Shown here: positions 23,601 through 30,568 of the stretch, one piece after another
Layout: the number at the start of each line of letters is the position of its first letter
Position numbering within the stretch: position 1 is the stretch's first letter
The notes under the pieces: generated by a model
The model's input: only the letters and a program-made list of their open reading frames with translations
The model's database searches: none
Told to the model about the DNA's origin: nothing
Translations under genes and position numbers: made by a program
Source: a virus
Direction: 5' to 3' (one strand)
Length of the DNA: 30,911 nt
IMG/VR virus record: IMGVR_UViG_3300047494_000256
Span: 1-30,911 of that record

Positions 23601-25814
23601 GCCAACAACTCGGGCTCGAGCGACGGCGACGTCAATCCGCTCGACTACGTGCAAGTCGGCGCGTTCAACGGCAGCACAATCCCGGCTACCGATTCGATCG
23701 GGCCGCTCGCCGCCGGTGCCGCATACCAGATCGCGCTGCAGCTGAAAGACCAGTTCGGCGACGGCGGTCCGTTTGTGATCCTCGGCCTGACGCCTGTGCA
23801 GCTGCAAGGCGCATCAACGATCGCCGGCGCCAACAACACGAACCTCGTTCCGGACTCGGACTGGAACGCGAATCTTGCGTACTGGCCGCATGCGAATGTC
23901 GGCGCGGCCGGCGTCGCGATCGTCAATCCGAATGCCACGTACGGCACCCGCTACATCAACCTCAACGGTGGCGGCAGCGGCCAGAACGCGGCGGTGTATT
24001 CGCGCCCGATCGCGGTGTCGACCGGTGTGACGATCACAGCGACCGTGCAATATCGCTGCTCGACGTATGCGGGAAGCACGTTCTTCGGTCTCGTTTCGAC
24101 GACCGACGAAGGCGTGCCGAACGCGACGCCCGCGACGGTCTACACGTCGTTTACGATTCCGAGCGGCGGCAGCGCGACCACGTGGGTCACGAAATCGATC
24201 ACCTACACGCCGACCTTCACCGGCACGCTGTCGTTCTGCATCTGGGCGACGAATCTCAGCACCGGGCTGATGGCATTCCAGCAGCCGCAGGTCGAACTCG
24301 GTTCATCGTTCACCCGATACATGCCGGGGCCGTCGGTCGATCCGTCGACTGGTGCATACGTTTACGCGGCGCTGCCGACGCAAGTTCAAGGGCTCATCAA
24401 CGCTGCGGGTCAGCTGATCGTCAGCCAGTTCACCGGCGGCGTGCAGAACGGCGATGGATCGCTGTCATTCTCCACAGGTGTGGGCACGTCGGTGCAAACC
24501 TTCGCGCTGGCCACCGGAACACTCGTAGCAATCAAAGGCGTGATGGCCGGTGGATCTGCCGGCGGCGCGGCGTCGATCTTAATCGGCAACACAACCAACG
24601 GCTACGGCATCGCGTTCAACGCGGGCGGCAGCGGCAGCGCCTACACATTCAAGTATGCAAGCGGCGTTGGAACAGTTTTCACGACGGTGGCGAAAACGTA
24701 CGATACGAACTACCACTCGTATCAGCTGTCGGTGCTCTTCCAGGGAACTCAGGTCTCGATCGAAGGCATGATCGATGGCACGCTGATCGCTCAGTACGTC
24801 GACACGAGCCCGGCTGCGGTCGCGAATCCGTCAGCCGTTCAGATCAACACGAACGGCACGACCGGCAAGCTCAACGGCATCACGATCTATCTCGGCCAGT
24901 CGACGTACCTGACGCTGCCGAATCAGATCACGAGCGTAATCGACCCGAACGGCAACGTGCCGTCGAGCGCGCCGTTCAAGGTCAACGGGACCTTCATGCC
25001 CGTTGTCGCGAGCGGATCGCTCACGTATACGGCATCGTCCGGCTCAACATCGGGAACCTCGCAGATCATCATCTATTGGGACGGAACGCACGCGTCCGTT
25101 GTGCCGGCGTTGCATTTCCCGTCTCAAGCTATCGGGGTCAACACGCCGGTCACTGCCGGGAATTATCCGACAGTTTCAACCCTGCTCCCGTCGACATCGT
25201 ATTATTTCGCAGCTCGTGTTGACACCGCGGCTTACGGGCTGCACATTCAATCGGTTGCTGGCGGCGCAACGCCTACGGCTGCAGATCATCAGTGGCTCAA
25301 TTCCGACGGATACGTCGCGTTTGCTCCAGATCTTCAATGCTCGACCCCGGCGGCGAGCACCGGATCCGGGAGCGGCTCGTCGCCTGGCGGCGGGGGCGGC
25401 GGACCGCAATGCCCCGCTTCGCATCAGCTGATGCCGACGACGCGCGGGCTCATCCGCGCCGATAAAATTGTGCCCGGAGATTTCGCGCTCTGGCCCGATG
25501 GCAAGACGCGTGAATTCGTCGGCTCAGAAAAGCTCGAAGGCTACCTGATGCGCGTGCGCGTTGCGTACAACGCCGACTGCACGATCTTCGAAGACTTCGA
25601 TGTCGAGGAGACGCACCAGTGGCAGGCCGCCGACGGAAGCTGGATCCGCACGAATAAAATGGCGTGCAAGCAGCTTTTGCTCGGCACTGACGGCGAGTAC
25701 TACCCGGTCGTCGGCGTCTGCTGGCTTGGCGATGGGTTCTACCAGAAGCTGCGCGTCGTAGGCCAGGAAATGCCGATGGGCCGCGTGGTCGGCCACAACA
25801 TCATCACGCAGTGA
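20664..25814 (+). CDS. Giant multidomain tail-tip protein with C-terminal Hint domain
   Basis: A 1716-residue protein directly after the tape measure, the largest gene here. The first 80 residues and about 250-590 resemble a baseplate hub (DDASNVYNSVEVIGN, ISDALQAISSGDLWAFRVG). Three CBM-like beta-sandwich modules lie at about 84-240, 591-755 and 1059-1223; the last two begin NLVADS/NLVPDS and all end near a Pro-x-hydrophobic-Glu motif. A LamG-like domain spans about 1245-1415. After a Gly-rich linker, Cys1583 to the end forms a Hint domain: CPASHQLMPTTRGLIRADKI, His1651 in ETHQW, and C-terminal His1711-Asn1712. GTG at 20664 (GAGGG eight bases upstream) is preferred to TTG at 20649. Confidence 0.83.
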   Translation: MTTDTCITVYDAKMANVLCADASADVAGSGDVLQYEDTPNGSGAGKIVLGLRREDFLARGYWSSMNFVEISTSVDTLQQAVTTNLAPLTDTLPSASWTGSGYSLGSSGPGGAASLNFAGTSAANSSAQLYSNISTGLVSVVPGNYYVFSAYVNAAVVSSGSPLISIYNSTGGTRFVVTTCPLVNGRVATPVWLCPAGTTQVALSFANNSTVVPTGSTLSFSQPMFEQVSGATSTASAWYVPSFTSAQQLAGLACRLYVTSTKPWDGSQEPEAQQAFLDNSITKTIRIPVTTYGTDAASGVPYITTALPLGGGTISAYGAGTVVGRRRYCGYILRRSSTNSKSPQVTLSLIGASNRITGVGTFTVANTDVGTAIYNALYQFSSVGRWPFIVGVLQSNFPTVGAPYTATSNRYPVTEFISDALQAISSGDLWAFRVGHDRIPRLVQLYTSATNTYTYNVTLPQGQIAFDPLAVTIADDASNVYNSVEVIGNTDSTTNISVDAIVQDANSIALYGQIDYPPQTNTKLTTQAACVAQATSLLNESSIATQNNGFTVYTRNDGSAPNAPLGVANGDVVSGVTNVTISRNDATGSVRNLVADSELLYATGTHALWSSATAGMTIAAGAGPTSGNAWKSPVGTGAAIGGSGYSGLSPVQDVVPGQTVVLSGWANAAASSGLAKWQILAWPSLTPVAGGAASIAAGTTGRATGTAVAIPTGVTQVVVSFSLGAGAVITAGQYVYWAQPQLEFGSFVSPYVANNAAPATYGLIQSANTCITADGDSRQVVKYSAIEPDWNATMAEIANSATTALMVNAANTSQVGAYCVSANAGPPPISTSSLVVTLPTYLALFAKGTAVVSIPSSSVTLTASQTNWVWLNPSGSYTVLQSTAKVAGAIPYGYFMCSATGVLGFTQTALVGVGLSAAPSGGTFTCSAFSVTGWTGTTSSGQSSSAPNASIAFTVAYTPPTGDPRPFSQWGSGGIYWAKANNSGSSDGDVNPLDYVQVGAFNGSTIPATDSIGPLAAGAAYQIALQLKDQFGDGGPFVILGLTPVQLQGASTIAGANNTNLVPDSDWNANLAYWPHANVGAAGVAIVNPNATYGTRYINLNGGGSGQNAAVYSRPIAVSTGVTITATVQYRCSTYAGSTFFGLVSTTDEGVPNATPATVYTSFTIPSGGSATTWVTKSITYTPTFTGTLSFCIWATNLSTGLMAFQQPQVELGSSFTRYMPGPSVDPSTGAYVYAALPTQVQGLINAAGQLIVSQFTGGVQNGDGSLSFSTGVGTSVQTFALATGTLVAIKGVMAGGSAGGAASILIGNTTNGYGIAFNAGGSGSAYTFKYASGVGTVFTTVAKTYDTNYHSYQLSVLFQGTQVSIEGMIDGTLIAQYVDTSPAAVANPSAVQINTNGTTGKLNGITIYLGQSTYLTLPNQITSVIDPNGNVPSSAPFKVNGTFMPVVASGSLTYTASSGSTSGTSQIIIYWDGTHASVVPALHFPSQAIGVNTPVTAGNYPTVSTLLPSTSYYFAARVDTAAYGLHIQSVAGGATPTAADHQWLNSDGYVAFAPDLQCSTPAASTGSGSGSSPGGGGGGPQCPASHQLMPTTRGLIRADKIVPGDFALWPDGKTREFVGSEKLEGYLMRVRVAYNADCTIFEDFDVEETHQWQAADGSWIRTNKMACKQLLLGTDGEYYPVVGVCWLGDGFYQKLRVVGQEMPMGRVVGHNIITQ

Positions 25815-25820
25815 GGACGC

Positions 25821-26207
25821 ATGTTTAAGCACTACGCGATCGTCCCGGCGCCCACCGGCGTCGCAATGGATCCGATGCACCCGTTCACGGTGTTTGCGTC
25901 ATTTGTTCCCTATCGCGCTCAATCGTGGCACACGCATCCGCTGGGCACAACCGGGGACTCTCTCGTCACCATCACGCTGCGATCGCGTAGCGCAAAAAAT
26001 CATCTTGTCGAACTCGACACGGCCGGGACGATCAAACTGCTTCCGGATCTGGTGTTCGGCGTCACGCTGGATGAAAAAGACCCGACGATCGCGCAGCATC
26101 CGTCATTGATTGCTGCGGGAGTCGTCGGGTCCGATTCAACCTACAAAGCGGCGGTTAAGCTGCACAAGTTTTATGGCTGGCAGCCGATGCACCCCGAACA
26201 AGACTAG
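25821..26207 (+). CDS. Unrecognised protein after tail tip
   Basis: A 128-residue protein starting seven bases after the tail-tip stop, with GAGG just before its ATG. It has a beta-rich first half (FTVFASFVPYRAQSW, DSLVTITLRSRS, HLVELD) and a helical end. Being adjacent to the Hint-bearing protein and before the reversed lipoprotein, it could be a tail-tip accessory or chaperone. No family is recognised. It ends one base short of the opposing gene's stop, so the two genes converge. Confidence 0.62.
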   Translation: MFKHYAIVPAPTGVAMDPMHPFTVFASFVPYRAQSWHTHPLGTTGDSLVTITLRSRSAKNHLVELDTAGTIKLLPDLVFGVTLDEKDPTIAQHPSLIAAGVVGSDSTYKAAVKLHKFYGWQPMHPEQD

Positions 26208-26208
26208 T

Positions 26209-27189
26209 TCAGAATTTACCGTCGATCGACGAGCCAGATTGCTCCCATGCGAATTCCATCGTCGACGGGCTGGCAGCGCTGTCGTCGCCGTAGCCCTGCA
26301 GATACTCGAATTTAACGTAGGTGCCGCTCGCCGTTTTAAGGATCGTGTATTCAGTCGCATTCGATCCGTCAATGGTCGTTTCGATTGGTTCAGCTGTGAA
26401 CGCGGAGGACCACGATGATGTCGGAATGTCGATGAAGGCAAGACCGTCATAATTCGAGAGATGCGCCGCACCGTAAGGAGCGTGCAACGTCGTTCCCGCT
26501 TCAGCGAGATTTTGGAAGGCGCCCGTGCAATACGGTCCGTCAACGTACAGGTCTGCACCGGTCGGCGAGGAGAGTGAAGTCTCGACTCCGCCGCTAAATG
26601 CGAGCGCACTCTGCAGCTGAGTGTACGTTCCGGTGTTGCAGCCGAACGCGATGCTCGGATACACGTAAACCGGGCTCGTTTGCGTCACCGTTTGCCCGCC
26701 GATGGTCGCGCTGCCGCTGACGCTGTCTGCTCCGCTCGCCTTCGTCGACGCGAGCACCAGCGAGCCCGTCGCCGTCGGCGCAGGCGTATCGGTCGTCGCA
26801 AGCGTCGTGGTTCCCGATTCGGTCCATGTCGGCGATGCGCTGGCCGCGGGAGACACCGTCAGCGTGACGGTCGCCGAATCGCTCGAGGATCCGGGCACTT
26901 CCGAAAACGGCTCATGATTCGAGCAGCCATCGCCGAGATTGCACGGCGCGGCCGCCATCATCACCGGCAATGGTGTCGCTGTGTCGCGGGTTCCGCGGCG
27001 ATTCGAGGCAAGCGTCCCGACGGGGTGCATTGCACCTGTCCACGCGATGCTGGCCGTGTATTGCGTTGCGATCGGCGTCGACGTCGGCGCGACGGTCGAT
27101 GGCGCCGCGGGCGTGGACCCGCCGCCTCCGCCGCAAGCCGCGAGTAGTGCTGCAGCGGCGATCGACGCCGCGATATAGATCCGCTTCAC
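26209..27189 (-). CDS. Lipoprotein moron (lysogenic conversion candidate)
   Basis: A 326-residue protein on the opposite strand to the late genes. The signal is clear: basic VKR start, hydrophobic core, lipobox LAAC with the lipidated Cys at residue 19, then GGGGGS and a Pro/Ser/Thr-rich linker. The remainder is Ser/Thr/Gly-rich and beta-type, with two cysteine pairs (CNLGDGC and GCN...YC). GTG at 27189 is used because it begins the signal peptide; GGGAG stands upstream. Reading upstream to 27321 adds a non-signal tail and is rejected. Reverse orientation and isolated position imply its own promoter and expression in the lysogen. Function unknown. Confidence 0.8.
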   Translation of the reverse strand: MKRIYIAASIAAAALLAACGGGGGSTPAAPSTVAPTSTPIATQYTASIAWTGAMHPVGTLASNRRGTRDTATPLPVMMAAAPCNLGDGCSNHEPFSEVPGSSSDSATVTLTVSPAASASPTWTESGTTTLATTDTPAPTATGSLVLASTKASGADSVSGSATIGGQTVTQTSPVYVYPSIAFGCNTGTYTQLQSALAFSGGVETSLSSPTGADLYVDGPYCTGAFQNLAEAGTTLHAPYGAAHLSNYDGLAFIDIPTSSWSSAFTAEPIETTIDGSNATEYTILKTASGTYVKFEYLQGYGDDSAASPSTMEFAWEQSGSSIDGKF

Positions 27190-27348
27190 CCGTAAGATCT
27201 CCCGGCGCTGCGCGCCACTCGAGTAAGCAGCCGCGAGCAGCTGCACTTCACACCGTAGCACACGCCGCGAATCTGTGCCCGAACCATTACGCCGCCATTC
27301 TTTCGCGGCCCTTACGCGCACGAGCGCGTCTTACGCTGGAGGGCCGCG
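27190..27348. promoter_or_regulatory. Divergent intergenic region (lipoprotein / lysis cassette)
   Basis: The 159 bases between the reversed lipoprotein and the lysis cassette must hold the lipoprotein promoter and may hold one for the lysis genes. On the minus strand a weak TTCGGG and TGCTACGGT pair can be seen near 27250-27285, but the spacing (20) is poor. CTTACGC occurs twice, 22 bases apart, at about 27310-27338. No repressor-type palindrome was found. GGAGGG (27338-27343) serves the GTG at 27349. Confidence 0.35.
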
Positions 27349-27945
27349 GTGATCGCCGACGTCTCCAATCCCGCCATCACCGCGGCGCGCGTCGCGCTCT
27401 CCACGATCACTGCGATATCGAGCGCAATCGGACCAGCCGATCTGATCGCCGGCGCGATTGGCTTCGTGATCGTCGTCGTGCGCCGCATGCGCCGCAAGCC
27501 AAGCGATATTCCTGAAGCGACGGATCCACGTTCGATCGCTCTGAAAGACGAGCTTGCCCGGCTTCCCATGCCGGAGGCTCACCGCAAACTCGTCGACTAC
27601 ATGCAGCTAGCGCTCGATGAGGCGACGGAGTCACTGCGCCGGATGACGGAGATCGCCGGTCGGTCGCGCCGCGAATCTGAAGAGCGCGAGCGGGAGCTGC
27701 TGCAGCGCATCGATCAGCTCGAGAAGCGCGTCGACATGTTGCTCGCGAGCGCCGACGAGTACTTCGGCCGCGAGCTGAGCTATCTCGCGCGCATCGAGGA
27801 TCTGGAGCAACAGGCTCACGACGCCGGTGCTCTCGCTGCGAGGTTGGCGAGCGCACAGGCGGAGCGCATCGCCGCGCTCGAGGCACGGCTCGCGAACGCT
27901 CACGCGGACGCCAGCGTCACGCTGGAGGCTTCACGTGTATCTTGA
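27349..27945 (+). CDS. Membrane-anchored coiled-coil protein, spanin-like?
   Basis: A 198-residue protein with an N-terminal hydrophobic segment (PADLIAGAIGFVIVVV, about residues 29-44) followed by a basic stop-transfer patch and then a long charged coiled coil (about 60-195). This is the shape of an inner-membrane spanin or a lysis-associated membrane protein, and it stands first in the lysis cassette. No spanin motif proves it. Its last 11 bases overlap the next gene. GTG start with GGAGGG five bases upstream. Confidence 0.6.
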   Translation: MIADVSNPAITAARVALSTITAISSAIGPADLIAGAIGFVIVVVRRMRRKPSDIPEATDPRSIALKDELARLPMPEAHRKLVDYMQLALDEATESLRRMTEIAGRSRRESEERERELLQRIDQLEKRVDMLLASADEYFGRELSYLARIEDLEQQAHDAGALAARLASAQAERIAALEARLANAHADASVTLEASRVS

Positions 27946-28234
27946 TCCGATCGTCATTGCTCGTGCACTGCTCGGTGGCCTCATTTTCGGCCTCGTGCTG
28001 GGCGGCACGCCGCTGATCCCACGGCGCCAGGAATGGCGCACGTGCTGGGTGCTCATCGTCGCCTCGCTGGTTTTCGGCGCGCTCATCTCCGGCTTTGCGC
28101 CGGCGGTCGTCGCGCGCCGCACGGCGTTCGACTCGTTCGCACTCGCGATCGCATTCGGTTCGCTCATCCGCCGTCGGGTGTCCGTGCGCATCGCGCGCGG
28201 GCGCCGCGCTCAGGCGTTCATTCGGAGACCGTGA
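27935..28234 (+). CDS. Holin candidate
   Basis: A 99-residue, three-helix membrane protein: segments at about 8-23 (IARALLGGLIFGLVLG), 36-58 (TCWVLIVASLVFGALISGF) and 65-78 (FDSFALAIAFGSLI), then a basic tail. Size, hydrophobicity and position directly before the transglycosylase fit a class I holin that opens the membrane for the lysis enzyme. GTG at 27935 has GGAGG upstream. Start overlaps the preceding gene by 11 bases. Confidence 0.62.
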   Translation: MYLDPIVIARALLGGLIFGLVLGGTPLIPRRQEWRTCWVLIVASLVFGALISGFAPAVVARRTAFDSFALAIAFGSLIRRRVSVRIARGRRAQAFIRRP

Positions 28235-28764
28235 TGGATTTTGTCACGTTCAAATCGCCCAGTCACCCCGCGCTGAATGCGCTCGCCGCGCAGATCAACA
28301 GCGAGGCGAAGATCGCCGGGATCCCGCCCTGCCTGCTCGCCGCGATCGCGATGCGCGAGACCGGCGGCAAGAACATCTTCCAGTACGGCATGCCGCATGC
28401 GCCGGGCTGCGGCGTCGGCGTTTGCCAGATCACGGCGGGCGTGAATTGGAGCAACGCGGCCGCGCCGACATTCGCCGGGTACAAGCTGCTCGACGTCGCC
28501 GACAACCTGTACGTCGCGGCCGCGTATTTTCTGCGCCCTTTGATGACGGACGCCGCGCGCTGGCAGCGTGACGATCCCGCGGGCTTCCAGGCTGCGTTCG
28601 AGGGTCAGCAGGCTTACGCCATCGCGGCCGGCTTCAACGCGGGCGAGGGCGCGGATCTGCGCGCGCTGCAGCTGCGGCGCGACGTCGACGCGTCGACAAC
28701 GGACGACTACGCGCACGGCGTGTTCGCGTTCTACACCGCGTTCGTCGCTGAGAGCCACGCTTGA
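28234..28764 (+). CDS. Lytic transglycosylase (endolysin)
   Basis: A 176-residue SLT-type lytic transglycosylase that cleaves peptidoglycan between MurNAc and GlcNAc. The family markers are AIAMRETGGKN (catalytic Glu42), GVGVCQIT (60-67) and AAGFNAGEGA (131-140), in the order and spacing of that fold. There is no signal peptide, so export would depend on the holin just upstream. The ATG at 28234 overlaps the holin stop (TGATG); GGAG lies six bases before. Neighbour context makes this the phage endolysin. Confidence 0.85.
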   Translation: MDFVTFKSPSHPALNALAAQINSEAKIAGIPPCLLAAIAMRETGGKNIFQYGMPHAPGCGVGVCQITAGVNWSNAAAPTFAGYKLLDVADNLYVAAAYFLRPLMTDAARWQRDDPAGFQAAFEGQQAYAIAAGFNAGEGADLRALQLRRDVDASTTDDYAHGVFAFYTAFVAESHA

Positions 28765-29570
28765 TGCGCGCGCTCGTTGCGATCGGCGCCGCGTTGCGCA
28801 AAGTCGGCGACGCGCTGAACACCGTACACGTGTTTAATCACGGCCTCGCCGCGATCGCGAGCTCCGTTGCGATCATCGCGATCGATCATGCCGTCGTGCC
28901 GCATCTGCCGCATACGGTTATCGCCGATACGCTTGGCGACGCGACGGATATTATTGCAAAGAATATTGCGATGCCGACCCTCGCTGCGGGCGCGGCCGCA
29001 ATCGGCGCCGGCAAGCCGTTCTGGGTCAGCGACGCGCGGCTTACGCGCGACAACGGCGCTGACGGCGGAGTATCGCCCGAAGCGGAGGCTGCAATCCCGA
29101 CCGCTCCCAAGGCCGTGCCGCAGACGCCCTCGTCGACGTCGACGAGTGCTCCCGGCGGCGCAGTGCCGTCGGTCATCGTCGGCCGCGCGGCCGACAAGGA
29201 GCAAAATTCTCCGATGGCCAGCATCGATCTCGGCACCGATCTTGCGATCGCCGGTGCCCTTCTCGGCGACGTATCGCCGATCGTCACCACAATCGTCGGC
29301 GATCTGTCGACGCTCGTCGCCGGTCAGCCGGTCACGATTCCGCCTACGAAGATCCAGGCCGGCAAGCTCGGGTCGCTCACGCTGAGCGGCACCGTGAAGT
29401 GGTCGTCCAAACAGGACGTCACGAATCCGACCGTCATCACGCTACTCGGCGACATCATCACCGACGGCACGCAGCTGCTGGCTGGCATGCCGGTCACGTT
29501 GCCGGAATTCACCGACAAGATCGGCGGCGGCTACATCGATCTCGGGCTGACGCTGCAGAAGACCGCGTAG
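28764..29570 (+). CDS. Repeat-bearing protein with N-terminal hydrophobic region
   Basis: A 268-residue protein overlapping the endolysin stop (TGATG). The N-terminal third has amphipathic or membrane-like helices (GLAAIASSVAIIAIDHAVV). A Pro/Ser/Thr linker follows. The C-terminus carries two similar units: LLGDVSPIVTTIVGD...LVAGQPVTIPP and LLGDIITDG...LLAGMPVTLPE, each about 45 residues. The pattern suggests a duplicated beta-domain. It may aid lysis or be a surface protein. No known family is recognised. A second start could lie at the MASIDLG methionine near the middle. Confidence 0.6.
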   Translation: MRALVAIGAALRKVGDALNTVHVFNHGLAAIASSVAIIAIDHAVVPHLPHTVIADTLGDATDIIAKNIAMPTLAAGAAAIGAGKPFWVSDARLTRDNGADGGVSPEAEAAIPTAPKAVPQTPSSTSTSAPGGAVPSVIVGRAADKEQNSPMASIDLGTDLAIAGALLGDVSPIVTTIVGDLSTLVAGQPVTIPPTKIQAGKLGSLTLSGTVKWSSKQDVTNPTVITLLGDIITDGTQLLAGMPVTLPEFTDKIGGGYIDLGLTLQKTA

Positions 29571-29573
29571 CAA

Positions 29574-29801
29574 GTGACTACGCGTTGCAAGGTCAAGTGC
29601 ATCGAGACCGGTCAGCACGCCGACGGCACGCACCGGGCGAAATTCGCGGCGGTTTACGATCACGATCCAAACAGCGAGAACGGCAAGTTCTTCAGGTATA
29701 CGCCGTCACTCACTCTGGACGTGGGGATTATCAACGATCAGAAGTTTGAGGCGGGCAAAGAGTACTACCTCGAATTCTCATCGGCGGACGTCATCGACTG
29801 A
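29574..29801 (+). CDS. Small widespread-type phage protein (ENxxF...YYxxF)
   Basis: A 75-residue protein of a common uncharacterised phage type. The pattern is an initial TRCKVKCIET strand, a middle AVYDHDPNSENGKFFRYTP, and a final GKEYYLEFSSAD. Proteins with this layout are frequent in tailed phages, often in the same accessory block as Acb2-like genes. The GTG start has a poor ribosome site. Its stop overlaps the next ATG (TGATG). Function unknown. Confidence 0.7.
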   Translation: MTTRCKVKCIETGQHADGTHRAKFAAVYDHDPNSENGKFFRYTPSLTLDVGIINDQKFEAGKEYYLEFSSADVID

Positions 29802-30022
29802 TGCACGTCGACAAGACGTTCGCTCGGCACAAGCCGGGCGAAGAGGGCGTCGAGCGCATCCGCGAGCTTCGCGCCGCCTACTCGACGCTCAAGGCCGTCA
29901 TCGAGCGCGTCGTACCGCACACCCGCGAGCGGTCCGTCGCGCTGACGGAGCTCGAGACGTCGGCCATGTGGGCGACTAAGGCCGCCATCTTCACCGACCC
30001 GGACGCGGTGATCGAGCCGTGA
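29801..30022 (+). CDS. Acb2-family anti-CBASS cyclic-nucleotide sponge
   Basis: A 73-residue helical hairpin protein. Residues 39-62 (PHTRERSVALTELETSAMWA) carry the Acb2/Tad1-hairpin signature P-x-(S/T)RE-x-S-x-ALT-x-LE...MWA, followed by Lys-Ala-Ala-Ile. In studied phages Acb2 forms a hexamer that binds cyclic di- and trinucleotides and so blocks CBASS immunity. A basic N-terminal part (FARHKPGEEGVERIRELR) also fits. It is short and single-domain, as in the family. The start overlaps the upstream stop. I infer activity from the motif; ligand choice cannot be told. Confidence 0.82.
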   Translation: MHVDKTFARHKPGEEGVERIRELRAAYSTLKAVIERVVPHTRERSVALTELETSAMWATKAAIFTDPDAVIEP

Positions 30023-30321
30023 AAAATCGCGGATTTATCGCCGCGGCCGCCGCCGCTCTCGGACTTGGCGCGTCGGTCGGCGAGATCATGCGCAAAGCGC
30101 CTCCTCTGCCGTCGGGGTTCAGACACGCTTTCGCTCCGCCGTCCCGACACCGCCATCGCCGCGACCCGCACCACGCGGGCAACTGCGTCGGGATCGCCGA
30201 GCGGTTCTACGGGCGCGGGCAGCGGCGGCGGCGAGCATCGGGCAAAACCCGCGACTCGGGCAAGCTGTCGAGCCACGCTGAACGGCGGGCTAGTGACCGC
30301 GCACGATCGCCGATCACCTGA
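30019..30321 (+). CDS. Weak coding frame after Acb2 gene
   Basis: A GTG frame of 100 residues that overlaps the Acb2 stop (GTGA). The first 40 residues (KNRGFIAAAAAALGLGAS, then APPLPSGFRHAF) could be a real small membrane-leaning peptide. Beyond about residue 42 the composition turns Arg/His/Ser-rich and resembles an out-of-frame reading. It may be a short gene with a frameshift or a decaying remnant. Only the N-terminal part is credible. Confidence 0.33.
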   Translation: MKNRGFIAAAAAALGLGASVGEIMRKAPPLPSGFRHAFAPPSRHRHRRDPHHAGNCVGIAERFYGRGQRRRRASGKTRDSGKLSSHAERRASDRARSPIT

Positions 30322-30363
30322 CGCGCGACGGCGCCGGCCATCGGGCCGAACCGCGGCGACCGC
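30322..30363. other. Remainder of poorly coding stretch
   Basis: From about 30150 to the hairpin at 30364 no reading frame has convincing composition on either strand. One frame open across it (from 30065) reads into the SATEEQ segment at 30404, which has protein-level similarity to the right-end gene, so the stretch could be decayed coding DNA. I see no RNA gene or att core. Confidence 0.4.
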
Positions 30364-30391
30364 GAGGCCCGCTCCGAAAGGGGCGGGTCTC
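30364..30391. terminator. GNRA-loop hairpin, probable terminator
   Basis: A 12-base-pair stem (30364-30375 with 30380-30391, two G-T wobbles) closed by a GAAA tetraloop. It follows the last clear rightward gene. The tract after it (TTCGCATTCT) is T-leaning but not a run, so termination strength is uncertain. The stem could work in both directions, ending the right-end minus-strand gene too. Confidence 0.6.
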
Positions 30392-30409
30392 TTCGCATTC
30401 TCGGCCACT

Positions 30410-30447
30410 GAAGAGCAGGCGATGAGCGAGCAGAAGCTGATGTTTCA
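30410..30447 (+). repeat. Inverted near-repeat, left copy
   Basis: The 38 bases here match the reverse complement of 30692-30729 at 31 positions. Both copies read as protein in the same phase: ATEEQAMSEQKLMFH here, NEEEAMNEQNMMFQ on the minus strand. The similarity is at amino acid as well as base level, which favours common ancestry. Confidence 0.72.
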
Positions 30448-30568
30448 CCGGCGCGGCTGCACCCAAAACTGTACCTCTCACCGCTCCGAAACCGCCGTCG
30501 TCGCCCTTAGCGCACGCGTTTTCGGCGGGATCGTCACGAGGGAGCCGGGTTGGCGAAGTCTTTGGTGA
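30422..30568 (+). CDS. 48-residue frame resembling right-end gene (fragment?)
   Basis: ATG at 30422 opens MSEQKLMFHRRGC, similar for about eight residues to the middle of the opposing gene (MNEQNMMFQ), then diverges into unlike sequence. It may be a truncated, frameshifted copy rather than a working gene. Its end overlaps the opposing gene's stop region by 35 bases. Confidence 0.25.
   Translation: MSEQKLMFHRRGCTQNCTSHRSETAVVALSARVFGGIVTREPGWRSLW

Noticed and set aside
23570-25222. 550-codon plus-strand frame inside the tail-tip gene
   Set aside because: Arg/His-rich low-quality sequence with no motifs, while the tail-tip frame over it has clear domains.
30100-30360. Possible tRNA or structured RNA
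   Set aside because: No acceptor, anticodon or T-loop pattern could be assembled; the stems seen are ordinary for such GC content.
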